Positions 7,633 to 12,324 of a stretch of DNA of 12,324 nucleotides are shown here, piece by piece. The position numbers and the translations under genes were made by a program. Below the pieces are notes generated by a model. That model made no database searches, had not been told where the DNA came from, and was given only the letters and a program-made list of their open reading frames with translations. Position 1 is the stretch's first letter. Each line of letters begins with the position of its first letter. Source of the stretch: Patescibacteria group bacterium (GTDB lineage: Bacteria > Patescibacteriota > Minisyncoccia > Phycocordibacterales > UBA9973); the NCBI GenBank assembly GCA_018813625.1, contig JAHJBA010000042.1:1-12324 (forward strand), written 5' to 3'.

Positions 7633-8073
7633 ATGCAATTCAAAGTCCCACAATTTTTAGATATAGAGGATAAAATTTTCGGACCTTTTACTTTTAGGCA
7701 ATTTGTTTATTTGGCTGGAGGGGGAGGACTATGTTTTGTCCTTTACAAAGCACTAGGTCTCCTTTTTGGCTTTATACCAATGCTTCTTGTTGCGGGCCTC
7801 TCTTTACTGCTAACTTTTTACCGACCAAATGGTAAACCATTTATAAATATGATCGAAGCCGGATTTAAATTCTTCTTTCAAGACAAATTATATATTTGGA
7901 AGAGACGCAAGGCTCAAGCCCCAACAAAAGCTGGGATCCAGAAAACTTCGGGCACTGAGCTTAAAAAAATAAACGAGGGAGAGACGAGACTAGGAAAAAG
8001 TAAATTAAGAGATTTAGCATGGAGCTTGGATGTGTTAGATTTAAAAAAAGATAAAGAGGGGGAATCCCGTTAG
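7633..8073 (+). CDS. prgI: PrgI family protein (VirB3-like T4SS inner-membrane component)
   Basis: 146 residues. The N-terminus MQFKVPQFLDIEDKIFGPFT followed by FRQFVYLAGGGG is the PrgI family signature. Two membrane segments lie near residues 24-41 and 45-62, then a YRPNGKPFINMIEAGFKFFF segment and a basic, Lys-rich tail ending LAWSLDVLD. In Gram-positive and CPR T4SSs the PrgI protein corresponds to VirB3: a small two-helix membrane protein next to the VirB4 ATPase that anchors it at the membrane. Here it precedes the two VirB4-type genes, as expected. Its last codons (ESR and the TAG stop) lie at or in the left arm of the inverted-repeat cassette (8064-8079), so the C-terminus may have been reshaped by that element. 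The ATG at 7633 is five bases after the previous stop and has no Shine-Dalgarno. Confidence 0.9.
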   Translation: MQFKVPQFLDIEDKIFGPFTFRQFVYLAGGGGLCFVLYKALGLLFGFIPMLLVAGLSLLLTFYRPNGKPFINMIEAGFKFFFQDKLYIWKRRKAQAPTKAGIQKTSGTELKKINEGETRLGKSKLRDLAWSLDVLDLKKDKEGESR

Positions 8074-8079
8074 AAGCAG
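8064..8079 (+). repeat. Left arm of inverted-repeat cassette
   Basis: ATCCCGTTAGAAGCAG is the exact reverse complement of 8170-8185. Pairing resumes for five bases (8082-8086 with 8165-8169) after a two-base bulge, giving 21 base pairs around a 78-base AT-rich loop. The arm contains the TAG stop of PrgI at 8071-8073. Confidence 0.9.
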
Positions 8080-8183
8080 CGGTCGCAGTTTTAAAAATAA
8101 AAATATGTTAACACAAAAAATAAAAATTAATAATATAATAAAGCAAGGTTGTGGTATACTGACCGCGACCTGCTTCTAACGGG
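8074..8183 (+). other. Only sizeable intergenic spacer: AT-rich loop of the inverted-repeat cassette
   Basis: 110 bases separate PrgI from VirB4-N; all other gaps are about 30 bases or less. The spacer holds the inner parts of both repeat arms and an AT-rich centre (8087-8164) with one promoter-like sequence. No open reading frame, tRNA or clear intrinsic terminator is seen; a GCAGTTTT at 8086-8093 lacks a proper hairpin before it. Confidence 0.75.
8152..8160 (+). promoter_or_regulatory. Extended -10 promoter for the VirB4 genes
   Basis: TGGTATACT fits the extended -10 consensus TGnTATAAT with one mismatch. It lies in the AT-rich loop between the repeat arms. No good -35 is seen at the usual distance, as is common with extended -10 sites. 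Transcription would begin near 8167, about 17 bases before the ATG at 8184, so a transcript from here would carry the right repeat arm but not the left one. Prediction from sequence only. Confidence 0.5.
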
Positions 8184-8185
8184 AT
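8170..8185 (-). repeat. Right arm of inverted-repeat cassette
   Basis: CTGCTTCTAACGGGAT is the exact reverse complement of 8064-8079. Its last two bases are the first two of the ATG start codon of the next gene, so a read-through transcript could hold that start codon in the base of a long hairpin. Confidence 0.9.
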
Positions 8186-8822
8186 GGCACTTGCAGCAAA
8201 AGCAACTCAAGAGTTCGTACCAATTAAGGAAGTCCGTGATGGTATTATTGTGCTCAAGGACGGAGGACTCAGGTCTATTGTGCTCGCAAACTCGATTAAT
8301 CTATCTTTGAAATCTTACGACGAACAAAAGGCGACCATTCTTCAATTTCAAAGTTTTCTAAACACCTTGGACTTTCCAATACAAATTTCAATCCAATCAA
8401 GGAAACTGGATATTCGTCCATATATTCTGCTTTTGGAAAACAGGATGAAGATTCAAAATGAACCACTGTTAAAATTACAAACAAGAGAATACATAGATTT
8501 TATAAAAAACTTTACAGAAACAGTAAGCATAATGACAAAAAATTTTTTTATCACGGTTCCCTATACCCCAACCACTTTAAAAGTAAATACTGGAGTTTTG
8601 GGAGGTTTGTTTTCAAAAAAAAGCAAGAACGAAGCAAAAACTGCAGAACAGGCAGAATTTGAAGAAAAGAGATCCCAGATAGAACAAAGAGTGAGTGTAA
8701 TTCAGCAAGGTCTCGCCCGTTGTGGCATAAAGTCAGTCCAGCTTGGCACTGAAGAAGTTGTAGAGGTTTTTTATAAAGTTTTTAATCCGGGAGAATTGGA
8801 GGGGAAAATAAAATTAGAATAG
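8184..8822 (+). CDS. Stand-alone VirB4/TraC N-terminal-type protein
   Basis: 212 residues, no signal peptide or membrane helix. The start FVPIKEVRDGIIVLKDGGLRSIV, the central FLNTLDFPIQISIQSRKLDIRPYI and LQTREYIDFIKNFTETVSIMTKNFF, and the FITVPYTP strand match the protein I recall directly upstream of VirB4 in CPR T4SS loci. It resembles the N-terminal, non-ATPase part of TraC/VirB4 proteins. It has no Walker motifs. A Lys-rich insertion (about 143-170) may be a flexible, coiled region. The ATPase gene follows after 12 bases, so the two products probably work as partners at the membrane with PrgI. The ATG at 8184 starts inside the right repeat arm and has no Shine-Dalgarno. Regulation probably involves the -10 element at 8152-8160. 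Identity fairly sure; the exact role in the complex is inferred. Confidence 0.83.
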   Translation: MALAAKATQEFVPIKEVRDGIIVLKDGGLRSIVLANSINLSLKSYDEQKATILQFQSFLNTLDFPIQISIQSRKLDIRPYILLLENRMKIQNEPLLKLQTREYIDFIKNFTETVSIMTKNFFITVPYTPTTLKVNTGVLGGLFSKKSKNEAKTAEQAEFEEKRSQIEQRVSVIQQGLARCGIKSVQLGTEEVVEVFYKVFNPGELEGKIKLE

Positions 8823-8834
8823 TAATCAATTTTT

Positions 8835-10694
8835 ATGTCTATATTTGACACACTTTTTGGAAAAACGAAAAAAGAAACAAACGAAGGGGGTTACCCCGCT
8901 TCTGGCGGGGCAAGAGCCTCTATCCTACCTGTGCTCCCTGAAGAGATATATGAATCAGCAACCCTGGAGCTCCAGGATGTTATTGCCCCATCAGCCCTAA
9001 AAATAGAACCAAAATCAATAAACCTTGGCGATAAAATTGCCCGTACTTTTTTTATCATATCTTACCCAAAATTTTTAACAGATAATTGGTTTTCCCCGAT
9101 TATAAATCTAGACAAGGTTTTTGACGTTTCTATCTTTGTGCACCCAATAGATACTTCACTCGCCTTAAGACAATTTCAAAAGAAGGTCGCTGAGGTGCAA
9201 AGTCAAATAAATGTACGAGAATCAAAAGGCATGGTGCGTGATCCCATGCTCGACACGGCATATCAAGATCTAGAGGGGCTCCGTGATAGCCTGATGCAGG
9301 CACAAGAAAAAATGTTTGATGTCGGAGTCTATATAACCATATATGCTGACAATGATCTCGAACTTTTCAAAATAGAAAATGAAATAAAATCAATCCTAGA
9401 ATCAAAGCTGATTTATATCAAACCGGCGCTTTTTCAACAGGAAGATGGTTTCAAAAGTGTGATACCGATAGGAAATGACTTAATGAACGTCCATCAAAAA
9501 TTAAACTCCGAACCGCTTTCAAGTATCTTCCCATTTGTTTCCTTTGACTTGACCTCTGATAAAGGTATTCTTTATGGAGTAAATAGACATAATTCAAGCC
9601 TGGTCATCTTTGATAGATTCTCCTTGGAAAATTACAATTCTGTGACATTTGCAAAGTCTGGCTCCGGAAAATCATATGCCACAAAATTAGAAATTTTGAG
9701 GTCACTCATGTTTGATATTGATGTAATAGTAATAGATCCAGAAAGGGAATATGAATACTTGGCAGAAGCTGTGGGGGGAAGATATTTTAATATTTCGCTC
9801 TCCTCCGATCACCATATCAATCCTTTTGACTTGCCTATGCCACGAGAAGACGAAACAGCCGAAGATGTCCTGCGTTCAAATATCATAAATTTAGTCGGAC
9901 TTTTTCGATTAATGCTTGGCGGACTTACTCCGGAAGAAGATTCTATGGTTGATAGAGCAATTTCAGAGACCTATGCAATGAAAGACATAACTCCTAGTTC
10001 CGATTTCTCAAACATAGAACCGCCACTTCTTTCTGATTTTGAAATGGTGCTTTCTGGAATGGAAGGAAGTGACTCTGTCGTACAAAGGCTTATTAAATAT
10101 ACACGAGGGTCTTGGTCAACTTTTTTAAACAAACCATCAAATGTGGATATCAATAAAAAATTCGTCGTCTTTTCTGTACGAGACATGGAAGACGAGCTGA
10201 AGCCAGTAGCCATGTATATAGTTACCCATTATATTTGGAATGCCGTGCGTAAGAACTTAAAGAAACGCTTGCTTGTCGTGGATGAGGCGTGGTGGATGAT
10301 GAAATCTGAGGATACTGCATCGTTCCTCTATTCTATTGCAAAAAGAGGGAGAAAATACTATTTGGGACTTGCTACAATCACCCAAGACGCAGCTGACTTT
10401 ATGAAGTCCCCATATGGCGTACCAATTGTAACCAACTCTTCCATCCAAATTCTTTTAAAACAATCACCCAGCACGATTGATGTCTTACAAAAAACATTCA
10501 ACCTTACAGATGAAGAAAAATATCTGCTTCTGGAGTCTGGAGTAGGAGAGGGCATCTTCTTCGCTGGAATGAAGCATGTTGCCATCAAGGTAATTGCCTC
10601 ATATACGGAAGATCAAATTATTACTTCTGACCCATCACAGATATTGTCAATTAAAAAAGCCAAGGCGGATCTTGAGGAAACAGAAAACACATAA
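8835..10694 (+). CDS. virB4: VirB4-family T4SS ATPase
   Basis: 619 residues. A short amphipathic start (MSIFDTLFGK) and low-complexity linker lead into the VirB4 N-terminal domain (about 45-240, with ARTFFIISYPKFLTDNWFSP and FVHPIDTS). The RecA-like ATPase domain follows. Walker A is AKSGSGKS at residues 273-280 (K279, S280), then IDPEREYEYL; Walker B is LLVVDEAWW with D483 and E484, followed by the ATITQDAADF motif and NSSIQILLKQ near the end. All catalytic motifs look intact. VirB4 proteins are the conserved energy source of T4SSs, hexameric and cytoplasmic at the inner membrane, driving substrate transport or pilus assembly. PrgI and the VirB4-N-type protein lie upstream, as expected. The ATG at 8835 lies 12 bases after the previous stop, without a Shine-Dalgarno. 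Codons 18-26 are made by a GC-rich palindromic repeat. Confidence in family very high; the substrate cannot be deduced. Confidence 0.96.
   Translation: MSIFDTLFGKTKKETNEGGYPASGGARASILPVLPEEIYESATLELQDVIAPSALKIEPKSINLGDKIARTFFIISYPKFLTDNWFSPIINLDKVFDVSIFVHPIDTSLALRQFQKKVAEVQSQINVRESKGMVRDPMLDTAYQDLEGLRDSLMQAQEKMFDVGVYITIYADNDLELFKIENEIKSILESKLIYIKPALFQQEDGFKSVIPIGNDLMNVHQKLNSEPLSSIFPFVSFDLTSDKGILYGVNRHNSSLVIFDRFSLENYNSVTFAKSGSGKSYATKLEILRSLMFDIDVIVIDPEREYEYLAEAVGGRYFNISLSSDHHINPFDLPMPREDETAEDVLRSNIINLVGLFRLMLGGLTPEEDSMVDRAISETYAMKDITPSSDFSNIEPPLLSDFEMVLSGMEGSDSVVQRLIKYTRGSWSTFLNKPSNVDINKKFVVFSVRDMEDELKPVAMYIVTHYIWNAVRKNLKKRLLVVDEAWWMMKSEDTASFLYSIAKRGRKYYLGLATITQDAADFMKSPYGVPIVTNSSIQILLKQSPSTIDVLQKTFNLTDEEKYLLLESGVGEGIFFAGMKHVAIKVIASYTEDQIITSDPSQILSIKKAKADLEETENT
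8887..8911 (+). repeat. GC-rich palindromic repeat inside the VirB4 coding sequence
   Basis: CCCCGC TTCTG GCGGGG (8894-8910) is a six-base-pair hairpin with a five-base loop. GGGG at 8887-8890 can also pair with CCCC at 8894-8897. The core GCTTCTGGCGGG differs from the cassette arm GCTTCTAACGGG (8172-8183) only at two adjacent bases. It stands out as a GC-rich island in AT-rich coding DNA and encodes a Gly/Ala/Ser linker (residues 18-26), which would tolerate insertion. Confidence 0.75.
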
Positions 10695-10697
10695 AAG

Positions 10698-10706
10698 TGA
10701 TATAAT
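10698..10706 (+). promoter_or_regulatory. Perfect extended -10 promoter before the Ig-like exported gene
   Basis: TGATATAAT matches TGnTATAAT exactly and lies just after the VirB4 stop. No -35 with good spacing was found. Transcription would start near 10713, only a few bases before the ATG at 10717, so the message would be leaderless or nearly so. The site also suggests that the ATG at 10705, which overlaps the -10, is not the start from this promoter. Confidence 0.45.
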
Positions 10707-10716
10707 GCAATATAGT

Positions 10717-11679
10717 ATGATAAAAAGAGCTTCAATTTTGATTTTTACGCTGATACTTATGTTTTTCGCCTTTTTAGCGCACGCACAAGTTCAAAATGAA
10801 AATGTTTCTCTCGAAATAAGCCCCAAATACCCTAAGGCTCAAGAGGAAGTAAAGGCGTCGCTTTCAAGCTACACAACAGATTTAAATAAATCAAAAATTT
10901 CTTGGAAATTAAATGGGGAAGTGTCGATCGAAGCAGTTGGGAAAAAGGACTTTTACTTTAAGGCGGGAGAGGCGGGACTACAAACATACCTTGAGGCAGA
11001 GATACAGGCATCCGACGGGTCCTTTATAAATAAAAAAATTATTATAACCCCTGCTGATATGGCCATACTTTGGGAGGCAACCGACTCCTATGTTCCACCT
11101 TTTTACCGAGGAAAGGCCCTCCTAACTTCCGAGGGAATGGTAAAAGTGGTGGCACTAAGTAATTCACAAAACAGTGCAGGCCTAACATATAACTGGAAAC
11201 TAGACGGCAACAATAAGCCGGACTCATCTGGGTATAAAAAAAATTATTTTATATTCAAAAATAGTTATTTAGATAAGGATAACACAATAGAAGTAACAAC
11301 TTCCAGTTTAACAGGAAAAGGGGTAGGACAGGGGAAAATAATAATTAAACCAACAAGTCCAAAAATAGTTTTCTACCAAAAAGATCCCGCCCTTGGTGTA
11401 AAATATGAAAGGTCGTTAGGTGCTGGTTTTAATATAAACCCAAACGGAAGCATTGTTGTTGTCGAACCATATTTCTTTTCACCAAAAAATTTAGATTCAA
11501 GCGATTTAAAATTTGAGTGGTCTTTGGGAGAAGAATCGATAAGCACCCCAAGTCCTAAAAATGAGCTTGGTATAAGGCCAGAAATAGGCCAATCTGGACA
11601 ATCTTCTGTTGGAATTTCCATAAGTAATATTAAAAAAATGTTTTTAAGCGCGAGTAAAAAAATAAATGCTATCTTCTAA
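10717..11679 (+). CDS. Exported Ig/PKD-like protein of the CPR T4SS locus
   Basis: 320 residues from the chosen ATG at 10717. It opens with a classic signal peptide (MIKR, hydrophobic 5-20, cleavage probably after AHA before QVQ). The mature part is beta-rich and reads as successive Ig/PKD-like units: SLEISPKYPKAQEEVKASLS with ISWKLNGE; a second starting near ADMAILWEATDSYVPPFYRGKA with LTYNWKLDG; and a third with PKIVFYQKDPALGVKYE and LKFEWSLGEE. The repeated W-K-L-N/D-G or W-S-L-G strands are the PKD-like signature. The motif ILWEATDSYVPPFYRGKA is one I recall from exported proteins next to VirB4 in Parcubacteria. No enzyme site is seen. Possibly a surface or periplasm-like structural part. 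The frame is open upstream to 10594, but those codons overlap VirB4 and would bury the signal peptide, so that start is rejected. It overlaps the next gene by 14 bases. Confidence 0.83.
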   Translation: MIKRASILIFTLILMFFAFLAHAQVQNENVSLEISPKYPKAQEEVKASLSSYTTDLNKSKISWKLNGEVSIEAVGKKDFYFKAGEAGLQTYLEAEIQASDGSFINKKIIITPADMAILWEATDSYVPPFYRGKALLTSEGMVKVVALSNSQNSAGLTYNWKLDGNNKPDSSGYKKNYFIFKNSYLDKDNTIEVTTSSLTGKGVGQGKIIIKPTSPKIVFYQKDPALGVKYERSLGAGFNINPNGSIVVVEPYFFSPKNLDSSDLKFEWSLGEESISTPSPKNELGIRPEIGQSGQSSVGISISNIKKMFLSASKKINAIF

Positions 11680-12324
11680 AATAAAAAAAATAGTTGGTTT
11701 TTCTTTTTTGGTATTTTTTTTGACTAGCTTGGTTCTTCCTTTTGGTATTGTGTTAGCCCAAGAAAAACCAACCCCAACAATAACACTAGAAAGATATGTA
11801 AACCAACAAAGTGGCACAAATGGTTTTTGGATGTGGGGTTTAACCGTAGAAACAACAAATGTTGAAAACGGCGCAAAAATCTGGGCTTGGCTTTATGAGT
11901 TACAAAATGGAGAATATAAGATCGTAGATAGCCAAACAAGTAACCAAACATTGGTAGTAACAGATAACTACACAGAATACACTACTCCGTTTATTTTAGT
12001 ACCAGGGAGCACCTATACAGTTAAGATGCTCTTAGTAGGAACAAACATATCAAAACAATATGGCCCAGAAAAAATACCAGAAGGAGGAGAAGTCTCGGTT
12101 ATTGGTGGAGGAGGAAGTTCTGGTGGAGGGAGTGCTCCAAGTATAAATGTGCAATCTCTTGTTTGTTTTCCGATGAACTATAACCCAAACGACCAAACAC
12201 CATTGGAAGGAAAGTGGTGGTTTAAAGTTTTGGACAATGAATATACAGCAACCAGATTTAAGGGGCCGTACAACGACGAGGATGAATGCAAAAAATCTAT
12301 TCAGGAAATTTACTACAAACCTGC
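11666..12324 (+). CDS. Exported beta-rich protein with Gly/Ser linker, 3' end missing
   Basis: The frame opens at ATG 11666, inside the last codons of the previous gene, and stays open to the window edge: 219 complete codons. The signal peptide is clear (LSSKIKK, hydrophobic 10-30, cleavage probably after VLA before QEK). A beta-rich domain follows at about residues 36-140 (TITLERYVNQQSG, FWMWGLTVETTNVENGAKIWAWLYEL, YTTPFILVPGSTYTVKMLLVG), similar to a fibronectin/Ig fold. A Gly/Ser-rich linker (about 150-160) then leads to a second domain with LVCFPMNYNP, GKWWFKVLDNEYTATRFKGPY and a Cys-containing helix (DEDECKKSIQEIYY); its two cysteines could form a disulfide. No known family is recognised with confidence. 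The 14-base overlap with the upstream gene points to translational coupling. It is probably another exported component of the same machine. Confidence 0.82.
   Translation, partial: MLSSKIKKIVGFSFLVFFLTSLVLPFGIVLAQEKPTPTITLERYVNQQSGTNGFWMWGLTVETTNVENGAKIWAWLYELQNGEYKIVDSQTSNQTLVVTDNYTEYTTPFILVPGSTYTVKMLLVGTNISKQYGPEKIPEGGEVSVIGGGGSSGGGSAPSINVQSLVCFPMNYNPNDQTPLEGKWWFKVLDNEYTATRFKGPYNDEDECKKSIQEIYYKP

Noticed and set aside
8064..8185. CRISPR array or intrinsic terminator reading of the inverted repeat.
   Set aside because: There are only two arms in opposite orientation with a single 78-base loop, and no U-tract follows the right arm, which runs straight into a coding sequence.
10594..10716. 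Upstream-extended start of the Ig-like exported gene.
   Set aside because: It overlaps the 3' end of VirB4 by about 100 bases and would put 41 basic residues before a clear signal peptide. The ATG at 10717 fits better.
1..12324. Genome-wide TGA-to-glycine code as in Gracilibacteria.
   Set aside because: Several long genes (701, 562 and 619 codons) have no in-frame TGA, which would be very unlikely under that code. TGA also serves as the second of a tandem stop at 3805-3807.

Overview
The window is AT-rich, and every gene in it lies on the + strand in a tight, operon-like array (gaps of a few to about 30 bases, apart from one 110-base spacer). It is best read as a minimal type IV secretion/conjugation-like (T4SS) locus from a Candidate Phyla Radiation bacterium (Patescibacteria, probably Parcubacteria-like). 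The basis is the gene set: a VirB6/TrbL-like polytopic protein, a PrgI (VirB3-like) protein, a stand-alone VirB4 N-terminal-type protein and a VirB4 ATPase, flanked by large exported proteins of types I associate with that group. All nine assessable gene starts lack a Shine-Dalgarno sequence, which fits. The taxonomic call is inference from protein character; no rRNA or marker gene is present.

Layout. 1-2106: the 3' part of a large exported-type protein of unknown function with six cysteines. 2116-3804: a secreted protein with three fibronectin-III-like repeats and a distinctive C-terminal domain. 3833-6919: one continuous frame of 1028 codons plus stop, broken only by a TAG (4463-4465) and a TGA (6329-6331). 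It encodes a signal peptide with a beta domain, then a VirB6/TrbL-like membrane module, then a cytoplasmic coiled-coil tail. 6947-7627: a soluble helical protein typical of these loci. 7633-8073: PrgI. 8064-8185: an inverted-repeat cassette that contains the PrgI stop codon, a promoter-like sequence and part of the next start codon. 8184-8822: VirB4 N-terminal-type protein. 8835-10694: VirB4 ATPase with intact Walker A and B. 10717-11679: an exported Ig/PKD-like protein. 11666-12324: the 5' part of another exported beta-rich protein with a Gly/Ser linker, running off the window.

Working together: VirB4 would be the cytoplasmic motor, PrgI and the VirB6-like protein the inner-membrane platform, and the exported beta-sandwich proteins a surface assembly. 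No VirD4 coupling protein, relaxase, VirB11, pilin or lytic transglycosylase is seen here, so DNA transfer cannot be claimed. Protein secretion, DNA uptake or cell attachment remain open.

Most worth a second look: (a) the VirB6-like frame interrupted by two different stop codons, with the TGA inside a Gly/Ala-rich hydrophobic segment; (b) the 122-base inverted-repeat cassette at the PrgI/VirB4-N junction; (c) related short motifs at another gene boundary and inside the VirB4 coding sequence.
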